Positions 22,216 through 35,535 of a stretch of 64,000 nucleotides of DNA are shown here, piece by piece; positions within the stretch are counted from its first letter, which is position 1; each line of letters opens with the position of its first letter. A program made the position numbers and the translations under genes. Where the stretch lies: assembly GCA_002633005.1 (NCBI GenBank), contig NMRA01000353.1, positions 9,625 to 73,624 of the forward strand, given 5' to 3'. Under the pieces are notes generated by a model that made no database searches, was not told the DNA's origin, and worked only from the letters and a program-made list of their open reading frames with translations. The DNA comes from Phoronis australis (Eukaryota > Phoronida > Phoronidae).

Positions 22216-25200
22216 CTGAAAAATGACCAAAGACTTTCAAGGTTCAACGTCCTGCTTCGCGTGAGCTCAGGTAGGAATCACTAAACTCCAGGGTCTGACC
22301 CTGAGGAATATTTTTAGAAGCACGTCATTCATGCAAAAATACTTTTATTCACACACCGTGATTGCTTATATCTTGGGCCTTATTGCTTAATCATATCTTA
22401 TTCAAATGTGTTGATGTTTATGCAACTACATGTATACATTGGCATAGAAAATAGGTAGTCATCATAACTTTTCATAACAACCACCAAATGTGTAACATGA
22501 CTTCTGCCCATGAACTACTTTTAGAAACTAGGGAGTATGTTTTGTCTACCAATGATTTTCTGCGATTATGAAGTTAATTAAACATGCTAAAGCCGTCAAA
22601 AATATTGGTGCCTTCACTTTAGCTTGGTATTCATATTTTGTGAGCCGAAATGGCCACATTAAATTTAATATGTTTAATTTTTTATTAATACAATTTTAGG
22701 AATCAGGAAAGGCTTATGCTGAAGAAGTGGCTTCTGCTGAAGTTGGAGACTTGCCGATTATTAGTAAAGGTTGGGTATGAAAAGTTCACAACCAGCAAGA
22801 AGGTACCCTTCTGGACAACTAATTGAGGGGGCTAGAGAGAGGCCGAAAAGTCTACTCCCAGAAGATATGTCAAAGAGAATTTGTAGCTTGAGGAACGAGT
22901 TGGGGAAAAAGTATTTGCCAAAGATTACTGGCTTATACCACAACAGGTCTAAAGTAATTTGTTGAGATAGGCCACTTTCAGCAAATGTGGAGAAACTGGG
23001 ACAGAGGAAGTGGAGTATGCATAGAAAGAGGCAATCTGCGATTGTCAAGGATGTAGCATTGTAAAACTTCAAAGGGAGGAAACAGTACAGTGGCTGGACC
23101 TGTAAATACTCTGGCTGATCTGCTAAATCCAGTGGGGGCATTATTGTATCAGCACAGCTGTGTAGGGAAGTAGGCTTGTGTGTTGTCGCAAGCTTTGTTT
23201 GCACCAGAACTGCTTGTGTGAACAGCACAAATCTAAAATTTACCTAGTCTAAGACTGAATTTTTGTCCAGGCACGGATTATGATCCTGGGCCACATGGTA
23301 ATGGTACATTGTTCATTTTGTTTAGCCACTGGATTTTTTGGTCTGACAGGATTTCTCAGTGTCGCCATCACATTTAGATGATTTCTGACCACTGTACTAT
23401 TCCTTTTCCTTGAAGATGCGTAATTGATCTGAATTTATGTTTCCGCATTTTATTTACCATTATAGATTTTTGTTTGTAAATGGGTATATATTACTGAAAT
23501 TTGAGACCCTGTTGCAGTTAGGCTGGTTTTGTTAACTTATCTTTCTGCCTGGGTTGTAAACCCATATTCTGTCCAGGAGGTAATAAGTTTTGATTTAGAC
23601 CATTTACCTCTATAAACTTTGCTCAGTTTGTTCCTTATCCAGATGGGAAGTGATTTCTGGAATTGTAGCGAATTGACAGTTTGCTATTCCTTGAGACCAT
23701 GCTGTGTGTATAAAATCGCACACTATTAGTCTGGTCTCTAGCAATTGCATATTGCCAGATCTTTCAAAGTTCTGAAATTGCTCAAAAGTGACCTGGAAGT
23801 AATACCTATTTCGTGATGGTAAAATATCTAAATCAAAAGTTGTTTTATGTGATTTTAGGCGAGTTTATGTCCACTTCAAATGATTTTTTGTTGCAGTACT
23901 GAAAAGTATTGGCACATTAGCTCTGGTGGCTCCTTGTTTTTTTGGCGAATTGACCATTTTATGGTTCCCATGGGTAATTTTGTTACTGGTCTAGTATGTA
24001 TGTACAACTGTAATCGTAGGGCAATTGTAATGCAAACCATGTTGCAAAAGTATTTTTTCATGACCATTTCATTGTAAAATGCTGCCTAATTGGAACCGAC
24101 AAGCCAATTTTTCATTTTGTGGTGGTTAGTTTTGATAAGAACATTGATGTGGTAAATACAGCTACCTCAAGTTTGTGAAGAAGAGATTTCCAGTGTTGTC
24201 AGCGATATTGCGAAATCACTTTTTCGCAGTGAGACTACATCACCTTAAATGTAATTCCCTGACTTTATGAGCTTTGTGTGGTTGACTCTGTCCTGTAGCA
24301 ATTAGAGTGTTGAAAAGATCTAGAAGGCAATTTTTTATTAGAGTCATAACATTTGCACTTTTGACTGTACAGTTATCTTTGCATTGTATTACGAAAACAT
24401 ATTTTGTAGTACACAAGTCTCTGGTTGGTATTTTATATTTTTTCACAAGGAATATTTTCAACTTAGATGAGTTGTCTGTGAGGTAGGCAATTTTCAAATA
24501 AGATAATGAATAAAATTGTCAAACATTGTTTTATTTTTTAGATGTGTGATCTTCCAATAAGTGATTACTTTTAAAAAACCTGTGCAGAATTTGATTTTTA
24601 CTCTTCATTTGAAGGAGAATAAATCCATAAACCTGCATTGTCTAGAAATTTTACTCAAACTACATATTACAGGGTTGGGGATTGGAATCTTAATACAACA
24701 GAGTCTGAACCCGTACCATGAGCAATACAACACAATACACGGATATAAAAATTTGGTGTTTAGGTTCCACGGAAAGGATTCGTGTGCGCGGTAATAGTTA
24801 CTAAGGTGCGTGGTCATTGTTTGTGGATACTTTGGGATTCCTCTTCTGTGGTCATCCACGGGAAACCTGGTCGCATAGAGAACAATAGATTAGCATCTTC
24901 ATTGTTTCCGTTGTTATAATAAAGATATAATGACGAGCACTTATCGGCAACGGTCTGATGTACGCAAGGTTCTATATCCATGCGACCTGTGTTGTTACAT
25001 CCAACAATGACACAACAAAGGAAAACAATGATAGGACCGATGGGCGAAAAACATGCGACGAGTTGCCATGGACAGTGGTGGAGTTTGTCTTGTCATTCGA
25101 ATGTTTTTACAGAACTGCAAACCCGGTATTTCGTCAGGAAAATTTCTGCGGTCTTTTAATTTAAGTCGTGGGAAAAATTGCGGTCATGCAACCTAACTTA

Positions 25201-26535
25201 TCATTCATTTGATATTGCAATGCATTACATGAACATTTGATCAACAGAAAATCTGACTTGAATATGTGTGAAGAAATACCCATGAGGAAATTGCAAAGTA
25301 AAACAACTGTAAATCAAAATAACCTACATTTGTCGAGTTCATGTCTAACCCTGTTCACTGTGGAGGACATAATCGGCTTTTTACAAAATGGAGCCATGTA
25401 TGGTATTTAGGGGTACTGTAGCCCTAAGTGGTAAGTAGTAAAACGTTCAAAACATTCAGGAGGAACTAACTTGTTGCAAAATATCGAAAAACATGAAGGA
25501 CAATCGGATTTTACGGTGCTCACGCATCGATCTCAGATATATGAAAATTTCTCATTTTAGTACATTTGAGGTGCCAAAATATATAACTAATAAACTGGCT
25601 GACAAAGTTTTTATTTTATGAAATGAAAGTAACATGTTTTGTCAACATTTTGGCTAAGTTTCATTCTCATAACAGTGGGGGCAGATTTGGTACAGCAGTG
25701 TACTGAACACAACCTCAAAATGGCATAACGGGGGGCAGTGTAGTAAAACTACTAAATGAGGGTGGTAAATCGGAATCGTGTTTCAAGACATCTGTGTAAC
25801 AATCTACAGGCACCACTAAACAATGCCAAGTGAATAATAAATCAATAGCTTTCATTCAAGGAAAAATATGAACAGTTAAAACTGGACAGTTTTTATACCG
25901 TGAAAACATGGCTGCGAAGCCGTAAAATGTGTTTGAGCCTATAACTTTAGAAAAACGCAATATTTTGAGGAAATATTTTACCGCTGTTTATAGATCCCAT
26001 AGGACTACCTATGTGCCAAATTTGGTGAAAATCGGCTGACCCCCACCTTGCCGCTCATGGCTGGTGCTCTCGTGGACTAGTACTTAATTACAACGCTGCA
26101 ACTCAATAGACGTATTTTATTGGTTGAGGTATTCGTGTGTTATTTTTTTACTACCACATGAGCGCCATCTGTCGGCCGCAACAAGCAGCATTACACCACA
26201 AATTGTACTGCCAACCAAATTTTTGCAAATCTGGCTTGTTTGAGGGCTACCTGAAATCGCGACCAATTTTTCAGTTGCTACACAGCAATGCACAATTGCA
26301 ACAGGGGGCCACCATCTTGAAGAAGAATGCGGCTACAGTGGTCTTTTTTCATTGTCAGCATGTTCACAAATATAAAAAAACACATTCACTTGGCTTACAT
26401 ACAACCCCCAACTAAAAAATTCCCCCAAGCCTGGCCTACCCCTACATATTAATATTTCGGGAGTGCAAATTGGCCGCGGCCGCAGCGTTTCTGTTCAGTG
26501 CCACCTAAGCCTACGTGTGGTAGGACTCGATCTGG
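22216..26535. other. Gene-free stretch with one weak coding candidate
   Basis: Between about 22700 and 22965 (plus strand) an acceptor-like ACAATTTTAG is followed by coding-like frames, including GQLIEGARERPKSLLPEDM, but frames shift and no family is recognised. The rest holds no identifiable gene or element end. Confidence 0.3.
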
Positions 26536-26539
26536 GCAT

Positions 26540-26995
26540 TAGTGGAGGGCGTGGCATCTCTCGTACCAGAACGGAAGCAGTTTGTTCGTTATTTATAAAA
26601 ATTGGAAGTTCATCGTCACGCCTCTTTTGTGTTTGGTCAAAACACTATTTCGTGACTAAAATATGCCGAACAAAGGCGGTGTGCCCCCTACCGAGTCGTA
26701 TCTTCCACACAGTCTTTCCACACGGCGCACAAACTGGCCATTTCTGTGTATTTCACGTGTTTAAGAAACTCGAGCACAGACATGTTGGCGGTCAAGTTAC
26801 AGACTCCACAAGCGCACATTTTCATGTCTGAAAAAGGCGGCTCTCCGCAGATTTTCCTCACAACTCCTCAGTATCGCGCTGGTTAAATCAACAGCGGTGG
26901 AGACGGTCTTTCTCCCCGATAACAGAAAAATACTTTTTCTTAATGTTTGGCTTGATTCTTAGCAAAAGCTATACTAAAGACTACAAAATCTCTTA
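26540..26995. repeat. Dispersed repeat, copy 1 (pairs with 44130-44550)
   Basis: This 450-bp block and 44130-44550 share ordered landmarks: GTTATTTATAA, CCGAGTCGTAT, TTCCACAC, CATTTCTGTGTA, the GGCGGCTCTC-like block, CTCAGTATCGC and ATAACAGAAAAATACTTTT. Identity is roughly 75%. Both are in the same orientation. No intact frame is common to both copies. The class is unknown; an LTR fragment is possible. Confidence 0.7.
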
Positions 26996-28295
26996 AGATG
27001 TATTAATAAAATTCTTTTCAACACACAGGGTCATGGTGTGAACAGTTTAGAACACAAGTGTGGACGTTTGACTAGTGTAGCTTGATATAGCCTCGCTCAT
27101 ATCCGAGCTCGTAACCCGAGAGTTGCGTATCAGTTTTGTATGCAGGGATTCTGCATAATTAGCCAAAGGGTTGCACAAGCGAAGTTCTTCATGGCGTTAC
27201 GTAGCGCAAATGGGAATGTTCATTATTGTGCGTCGCTTGTGCAACTCTACTTTGGTTTAATAGATCGACTATGCAATGCGACAGCAGTATTCGACCAATC
27301 TGAACTGAGAAATGGAAATTGCGCAATGGAGGTGTTGCACATCTTTGTAACTAAATTTACTTTTTAGTATTAAGCAATTGCGTATGAGTTGTGTTTACTG
27401 GTACTCGTACTGCTTGACTGCGCCATTCGAAGCAACCGCAAGCGTCTGTGCTTTGAGAAGGAATATTTTCGACAATAGGGAAAAATAACACGGTGGGTAT
27501 ACTCGCGTTTAAATGTAAGTTCCAAGTAAAAGATTACAGTCTGAAGCAAACCACAAAAGGATACAGTTATATCAGAAACAAAATCGTGCTTGCCGATAAT
27601 TCAGAAATAGTCATTTTTTAAGTTGGCGCAAGCCTAAACAAGATTTCATATCTCAACCTCCACGTTTCTAAAAAGTGGGCCTAATCTACATCCACAGCTG
27701 TCAAGACGTTCCTCTCAATATCGCTAAGCTTGAACCTAGGAACAACTTTAAAATCCCTTTGAAACAGCACTCGCTCTTCATTATGGGAAGCTATAAATGA
27801 GATAATTTTAAAATCTTTGAGAACCATGATGTATTAGCACTTTGCTAAGGATTTATTTTGTGTATTGCACTGTGTAAATAAGTTCAATAATAATAGTAAT
27901 GATAATAATAATAATGTCAATGGTTATCCAAATTCATGCCGTGTCAGCCCGGAGGGTATACCTATAGAAAAGGTATACGAAAAGTGCAGCCCAAAAGGGA
28001 GTTTTTCACAGCACAAAAGCACTCTCCAAAATAGTGTCATTTTCGATAAAATACTTTCTAAAAGTTCAGCAATCCTGAATTTCTGGAACAGAACTGTGCG
28101 AAAATGTAAATGTTTATACAAAATTACTATCTGAATGGTTCACATTTTTGTCCGAGCCCTTTCTCTAAATCGGTAGGCATCAAAATTTTCGGGCTGCAAC
28201 CCTCGTCCAAAAATACTCGATTACCCCCGGCCAAGTCAGACACCTCTTGTTCGTCGTGATTTTGGTCATTTACTTAGTGATCTGACGTTGATGTC
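26996..28295. other. Gene-free stretch with a 13-bp hairpin
   Basis: GTTGCACAAGCGA (27170-27182) is perfectly inverted at 27233-27245, and GCGCAAATG/CATTATTGTGC pair inside it, leaving a one-sided bulge. No conserved RNA family is recognised. The rest shows no gene. Confidence 0.4.
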
Positions 28296-28455
28296 GTAAA
28301 ACGTAACAATGGTACATTTCTGGCATGCGCATTCGGCGTAAAATGTAACAATTACATAAAATATAACAACTTGTTGCATTTTAGGAGAGGCCTAATAATC
28401 TAAAATGTTACGTGGACACGTGTAACATTTTACGAAATTGTTACATTTTACAAAG
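28296..28455. repeat. Small element built of GTAAAATGTAACAAT repeats in both orientations
   Basis: The motif GTAAAAYGTAACAAT occurs at about 28297 and 28338 with a weaker copy at 28356. Inverted forms lie near 28400, 28423 and 28438-28453. The outermost copies point inward like terminal repeats of a MITE. No frame or known RNA is present. Confidence 0.55.
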
Positions 28456-31400
28456 TATCAATACTATCCCAATAACACTCATTACTGACCTTTCAAGGAG
28501 ACTGCAGCAAGCATATGCAAGAGTATGAACGACAGAGTTGCCAGGTACCTCATATTGGTAGTTTGACACTCAAGATAACAAACGCCACATTAGTGTCCGT
28601 AGGCCGCGCCTTCGTCTTGACCTGAACAAATTGCAAAGCGTAAAGTTTTGGCGTGTCGAAATCGGCTTACAGATAGCTACCGCCTACCATTCAACTTTTG
28701 CTATATGTCCTGCCTGTTCTGTTTTAGCCTTAGCTGACAATGACAGTCACAGTAGCGAAAGAATTTCATTAGAACAAAACTAATTGCCAAGTGGACTAGA
28801 CCCGTGCACGCTGTCCGAACAGGTACTCGATGATGTTCTGAAATTGAAAAACAAAGAAGAGTACATATAGTCCACGTTACCTGAATGATTAACCTAACTT
28901 GATTTAACAGCATTCATGATTGACTCTAGACCATTGGAAGAAGCTAGCCGAATCCCCACGACAGTAACTATTGAACAAGGAAATAAGTTGTTAGTGATCG
29001 TCAAGTAAATACATGTAGGATATCGTTTTATACTCGCTCCTCTCAATCTAGGTCAAATTATGTATACAATGGGAACTCTATCCTGCCTACAAAGGTCACT
29101 GTCACGTTTCCACCATGTATAGGTGAGCATAGGTTGTTACGGATAGGCGCTGATAGTTTTTGGTGCGACGATAGACTGAAGAATTGGTTTGAGTTATTCG
29201 CTTTATTAATCTCGACCGTGAGTTCACAACAAAAATTTTGTATCCCCTCACTCCGCCAGAAAATAATATCGGATATTTTGCTCGTGAAAAATATATATGC
29301 GCACCAAAGTACACATAACGAATTCTTTTACGAACCTTAAAAACCGAGCATGGTTCTGCAAAATGTGGGACGCTTGTCAACTACATCTATATGAAGGTAG
29401 TATTGATAACTGAATTTTTTAAATTACATGTAAATGTGAGATAACTTCCAATCCTAACATTTCATTGTTGCAATGCATGTGTAGGCCTACCATTGATATT
29501 TTTATAACAGTCTTGTAACAACAGTCCAAAGACATTGGTCAAAACAATGTAGAATAGTTACGACAAAACCAACTCCCTGCTCAATCCACGCACGTCCAAA
29601 ACCATGACTCAGCACTAACATTGAGAAAACTCTGTTTAACCTGTTGTAACTGAAATTCCCAGACGCGAATCATCGAATGAAAGGCAACAAGCTGAGCTCT
29701 AGTCAATAACAACAATTATCCCCAAAGTACGTTCGTCGACCCAAAAACTGAGTGCGTCCCTTTAACAGACAGCGCCCAGGTTCTTCCACTACGCATGGGC
29801 TACGCATCATAGGGGGCTGGGGCTATAGCCCCCACCTTTTTCAGTGCTGCACTGTCCATGTACATCAGAGAAGTTTAAGCTAAAGATGAGCTGGAATCTA
29901 CAGGGCGTTTCCCCAGAACTGATAATTGGTAGTACTATAATATGAACATTCATAAACGTGACAAAATATAGTGATCCGCCTTAATAAATCAACCGAAATG
30001 AGTTCAAAACGAAAATAAAAATGAAAAACTTCCTATCTTCCTTGCAGAAGGTGGTACTTAGGAGAAAATGAGTTTTCTACATGTTTAAAGTAAAATTTGT
30101 CTCCTTGAATTTAAGATCATTAAAATGTCGACGTGGAAAAGCTCTTCACATCTTAATTCTCTTGAACACTGTAGTAGAAAGGCAAATTTCGGAGGGCACT
30201 TTGTAGTTGTTTTCACTTTTAGGGTACCAAGACTTCCCGGCCACGCACAAATTTAGTCTTTCACGCAAAATTTTTACATAAGGACGCGCCTTTTTCTTTT
30301 TTCGCGGACACATTTCTTAGCTCTCACGCACACACGCACATCAACCCTGGACCCGCACAATATTCCCTGTCAGCGATGATAGTTCCCGCTGATGAATAAA
30401 CTTGTATATTGGGGAGCTTCGGGGACAAATTTCGTGTCAATCGCACTCGCTTGCCGTCTTTACTTTAAAAAAGTACCATATTTTATCATAAATTCAAACC
30501 GAAATTGCCATGTTCTCTTGAAATTCTATGCTTGTTAGTCAGCTTATCATGACTTTATGGAAAAAATACTTTACTCAAACTTCACGGTATCAATACGCTC
30601 CAAGCGAGGACACACTGAAGATTATCATGCTGCCGGACCCCACACTCTGCTAGCGATTCCAAGCATTTGAGGCTTGGTCATGAAAAGCACCTGAGTAATG
30701 ATTGGCCGCAGCCTTGGTGTCAGTAAAAATATGTCAGAATTCTGACACATTTGATTTCAGGAGCGGATCTATCTGGGGGTTCAGGTGGTTTAAGCCCCCG
30801 GGATAGGATAAAAAATAAGAATTAAAAAATACTTCAGCAGGAAAACGAAATCGGCTGCCAAAATCAGAAAAGATATTACACGCCCTTCCGACCGCCACCG
30901 CTTGAGGTTACGCGCCTTGGATTCGCGCGAATCCTAAACACCCCTTACTGAAAACGTAGATCTGCGGTCAAATAGCTATAAGGCAGTCGACAAGTTTTGT
31001 AGGGCCTCTAGAAAATACTTTTTGTGCGTACTTCATGGGAGCAACTTTATTTAGGTGTTAAGTCATTGAATAGTATCTTTTCAAAATCTAAAAAATTACC
31101 CATTCTTGAGAAATTAGGGTTTGAAGTTATGTAATAGTCCTTTGTGAACATATATTCGTGAAAATTACACTCTTCCTACCTTTTTTGCAGTACAAGTAAT
31201 AAGGTTTCAACAATATAATTTTATTTAACAATAATACAATCAAATTATATGTTTCACTTTTGCAGAGAAGTTGCAAACAGTGAAATATTAAAATGTAAAG
31301 TGACGCCTAGTGGCAGAAATATGAACTAAATTTGGATGTTAGAAGGAGGCTATTCTGGCATTTTCTGATAAGCAAAATAGCACAGTACTCTCAAGAGTAG

Positions 31401-31646
31401 TTAAAATGTGTGTCAGTGACTGCACCATTGACTGATGAAATAAAATACAATTTGTTTTCATAACATACCAGAAATATATTGAACAAAAAACAACAAAGTT
31501 GGAACAATCTCCAAAAACATCGACTGTATGAAAATACTAAATTATTCCGACACTCATCCAGCAAGCAGCCTAAGACAAATACATAAAAATGATCAAAGTG
31601 TGTACATGTACTTGCTATGACTAAATCACCAAATGAAAGTCACCGC
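28456..31646. other. Gene-free stretch
   Basis: No exon, RNA gene or complete element is seen. Short blocks such as GGGGCTATAGCCCCC (about 29831) and GTGGTTTAAGCCCCCGGG (about 30786) look like fragments of a dispersed repeat. Confidence 0.35.
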
Positions 31647-31967
31647 TCATATTTTCATAACCCAAAAATACATGTGTAAAACAAAATAACGGGGTTGGAG
31701 AAGCTGACAGTCTGCGGTTGACTTAAAATATATCATTTTCATTGCCAAATAACTATCCAAAGTTATGCAGGCAGTTTTGCTGATCTTACTACAGTTGTCA
31801 CAACAGCACATTTCTGTACAGTTTGACCCATTATTTGAGATCAAACTCAGTTTCCCTGCACACATGTTCTTTTTGATCTTGCAGCATACATTGTTGAGTA
31901 CTGTCAATGGAGCTGTGGGCAAATTGCCATCAGTTTTAACTGCAAAGCTCCACCGCCAAGAAGCCAA
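31647..31967 (-). pseudogene. Possible cysteine-rich (CXC-like) fragment of an element protein
   Basis: The minus-strand frame reads SWRWSFAVKTDGNLPTAPL, then NNVCCKIKKNMCAG and SNCTEMCCCDNCSK. A Trp-x-Trp block followed by clustered cysteines ending C-T-x-x-C-x-C-x-x-C is reminiscent of the cysteine-rich tails found in some invertebrate transposon-related proteins. Several expected cysteines are missing and no neighbouring domain was found, so this is at best a decayed end of such a gene. A chance frame cannot be excluded. Confidence 0.3.
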
Positions 31968-33600
31968 CTATGGACAATTACAGAGAGTACAGCACTGCAC
32001 ACTGGTAGTTGGCTGCATGAAAAGAAGGGTAAAGCACTGAGTCCTTGTTTGGAGGCAGACAGGATTCGGGCACGTGTTTTATTCAAAATTCGATATAATG
32101 AGCTGTGTTAAATATTGTGTCATCAAGTGAATTATTGAACACTAGCCTCAGTTCACTTTTGTATATCACAGTTGGGCACAAACTGCAACTGTGGGTAGCT
32201 TCAACGGTCGTTTCTTAAGATTGCCGGTCCAAATAACGTCCTGCACACCAGCTTTCTTAAGTACAGCTTCAAAGTCTCGCTTTAGTTTTGAAAGGCATAT
32301 GACATCTCCATATGTTAGAAGCTTTAATTAAATGAACTCCGAACAAAACTGTGAAAAGTCATCTCTGAAAACTGTGTGGATTCTTCACTATTCACAATCT
32401 TTGTTTTTCTATTTTTATAGTGTGATCTCTGGTACTTGGCTTCTCAAGCCAAAAGGTCTTCATCTTCCAATTTCATCTGCATATATTCAGGTTTCCGGAC
32501 TGAGCTGATGCTTGCGATACAAGTTCAACTGATAAAACACGAACAGTTAACACTACTTCAACGTATAACTACGAGGAAGTTGGCAAGTAAAATCCGGACT
32601 TGTTAGGCATTGCTCCACCACCAGCCAAAAACATTTACATGCCGTCCGATCTGTCGCTTAAAAATGTTGACGTCTGATTAGATTAGTTGATGCGACTGAA
32701 AATAAGTCAGCTGATATACCAGTACAGTTGATTCAAATTTAATGTTTTAATCAGATGCTCATACCACAGTCACTCGATTTACACTTATTATGATAATCAT
32801 CATTTGACAAAATGAACATGGGCTTCTCCTGTCGTCAAACTACGACAGGAACGCTGACCACTTGGGCACCTCAATTTAATTACCATTGTAGCCAACTAAG
32901 TAATTAATGCTGACGAAAAATTGAGAAGAGGTTCCACCTGTCTCAGGATTACGGTGGGGGATAATGGCCACTTGGGTATGTTGATTGCAAGTATCTACTC
33001 CATTTAACCTTCTCGTTTTTTACCTAAAGTGCTTAAAATCACACCCACCATCAACGCCATATGATTATCCCCTTAGCGCAAGCAGTGTGATTTAGACAAC
33101 TGAATGACGAAAATTAAAAAAACAGGATTGCAGGAGTATTTGTTTAAGTGGGGAACAAATAAGAACATTAACATTGAGAATGGAACTAAAAGAGGTTATC
33201 TGACTGTATATACTTGCATTACATATGAGTTCAAGCTCAAAAATTCAAACAGGTCGCATTTATACTACCCTCTGAAAATTTAGACAATGTGCAGTGCATA
33301 TGCATATCATAGTGAACTCACAAAAATGATATTGTTTTCAAAATTAACAACAAATCACTGGTGTCATTTGTGGCAAACTGGTATAAGAGGTCATGGACTT
33401 AATTTAGATGGGACTGTTGGCAAGAGTGATTTTTTTCGTTTAAATTAGACTCCTGAAATTGGCCCAAATTTATCTATTGGCAAGTCTTAACCCTTAGTCT
33501 AATCTCTGTATCGTCTAAGTTTCTGAAATTAGGCAAATGTGATTGGGATTTGCAGACCTCAAGGCCTTTCCATTTTGGTGCGTGCACATATTGTGCATCA
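31968..33600. other. Gene-free stretch
   Basis: No gene or element boundary is recognised before the integrase relic begins near 33640. Confidence 0.35.
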
Positions 33601-33639
33601 CCTTATGCATGGGTATGTGTATTGCACATTTCCGCTGTA

Positions 33640-34328
33640 CTTTTATAGGATGTCAAGATGACGGCAACTTGGCCAACTGCAGGGTTCTCTTTCCAACCTC
33701 AAAGATCTACGAGGCCGTTAAAAGAGTGCATGAACAAACCCTTCATGTTGGCTACAAGAAGGTAAACGAGATCATGTACAGGGACTTCACGGGTGTGCCG
33801 CGCACGTTCATCGAAGAATTCTGCAGAACATATCCCACTTGTGAACCCCAATCCTGCCGTCTACCTTTACGGCCTATGGTGGAGAACAGCTTGTGGACCC
33901 GCATGCAAGTTGACCTGATCGACATGCAGAACTCTCCTGACAGCAAGTATAATTTCATCTGCCATGTTGTTGACCACTTTTCTAAATTTCATAATTCCGT
34001 TTCCTATAGAGTCCAAGACTGCACATGAAGTTGCCAGGATACTTGAGGAAAGGGTGTTCTCGTACCTTGGTCTTCCGTCAGTGATACATTCAGACAATTG
34101 GAGGGAATTCAAGAATGCGTTGCTGAAGGACCTAACACAGCAGTGGGGCAACATCACCTTTGTGATTGGGCTACCACACCATTCGCAGCACCATTCTCAT
34201 GGGCGTCGTGGCTTGGTCGAGTGATGTATGCCATGGACAATCGGGTTTGTGAAACTAAGAAAAAGCCACCTTTCGAGGTAATGTATGGCAAGAAAGCAAA
34301 AACCCTGTTCCGGCTTTTGTTGGTGTGA
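33640..34328 (+). pseudogene. DDE integrase relic (Ginger/KRBA2-like), frameshifted
   Basis: The N-terminal zinc-binding part shows VHEQTLHVGYKKVNEIM and later FCRTYPTC, an HHCC finger. The catalytic core follows: VDLIDMQ with the first Asp, then after a frame change near 33990 IESKTAHEVARILEE and GLPSVIHSDNWREF with the second Asp. GLVE marks the Glu region. The text then jumps to DNRVCETKKKPPFEVMYGK in another frame, implying a deletion of roughly 50 codons. The order matches integrases of cut-and-paste Ginger-type transposons and the related KRBA2/SCAND3 genes. It is clearly dead. Confidence 0.7.
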
Positions 34329-34605
34329 TTAATTAACAAGACCTTCATAACCCTACTGACAATTTTTGCAATACTGGCACCGAGTTACAAGACCTGAGTG
34401 ATGAACCTGCTACATCATCGACAACCCTCAACAAAATCAAGACACCGGACATCTGCTCTACTCCTACTTCACCTGCTGGCAGTCCACCACCTCCACCACT
34501 AGCGTCCCTGAGCAGTCATCCACTTCGACTCCTAGGTCTCTTAATAGTAACAGTAATGGTAATAGTAATAATAATAATGGTAGTACATCTCAGTTTATTT
34601 CAGGT

Positions 34606-35535
34606 GTGACGGAGGCAGATTGTGGCACAACAACTTCACCTGATTCCTTGTCGCCTACGAGAGCACAAATAAGGCATGAATCTCACGTTCCAACTGTGAG
34701 GAATGCTGCAAGGATGAAATTTACGCACAAGAAGAAGTTCGGTAACAATATCTGCAAATTTCGTGTAGCAGACAACGTGACTGTTGAAATCCCAAAGGCT
34801 GACAGGACAAGCTGTGAAATGAGGCGTCTTCTGGCCAAGATCTACAAGGCCAGTGGTAATTTCAATGTCCGCTATAGGGTGTCTACTCCATTTGGTATTG
34901 TCAAAGGATGCTTCCGGGCAGGTGACTTGCAAAGTACCATGGAGAAATAAATTCAAATATGGACAAGACAGTGACACTGAGGGAAGCTGCACGCTTAGAT
35001 AATCCTAACACTTCTTTTCTTAACAAGAAATGCAAGTCATCAGGCCTCTGTACCACTAAAACCTGTCTCTGTCTCAGGAACACCGTATCCTGCAGTACAC
35101 ATTGACATCCTTCCCACACGTGTAATAATGCTTGTGCCTCATCTGGACCCAAAGCAGTCTCCGCTTCACCTAAAGTCGGCACTAACTCCTATCTTGCTGA
35201 AATAGAACGGCATGACTCGTGGTTAAGCGACATCCAAATCCATGGCGCATCGTCTTTTATTCGTCTCACGAATCCACACATTGGCGGTCTGACCAACCCT
35301 ACCCTTCAATAGAATCTGTCTTAGCCAATTCCAACAGGTGAGCTCATCCAGATCTTGCATGTGCGTTATCATTGGATAACAATGTCTAATTTAGGTCTTG
35401 GGGCAGTTGAAGTTAATATCTACGATAGCCTGGCAAAGACGCCAATCATGAGAGACCTGGTGCCTATTTGCGACCTCCTTTGCTCGAACAACAAGAACGC
35501 CAAGTACCATGTAAAGAAAGGAATATGTAAGTGTG
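34606..35535 (+). pseudogene. C-terminal part of the same element: beta-barrel, cysteine-rich and Ulp1-like protease segments
   Basis: 34606-34950 encodes an Asn/Ser-rich linker region and FRVADNVTVEIPKADRTSCE followed by YRVSTPFGIVKGCFRAGDL, the SH3-like segment found after such integrases. At 34985-35110 cysteines follow (GLCTTKTCLCLRN, SCSTH, stop, HPSHTCNN); the TGA most simply replaces TGC. At 35340-35440 comes LIQILHVRYHWITMSNLG and VNIYDSLAK, which hold the His and Asp of a C48 (Ulp1-like) cysteine protease. The catalytic cysteine region is not found. Several Ginger-type elements carry Ulp1-like domains, which fits the upstream integrase. Confidence 0.6.

Noticed and set aside
22761-23228. 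155-codon minus-strand open frame
   Set aside because: No recognisable motif, unlikely hydrophobic mix, and it lies antisense to equally coding-like plus-strand sequence.
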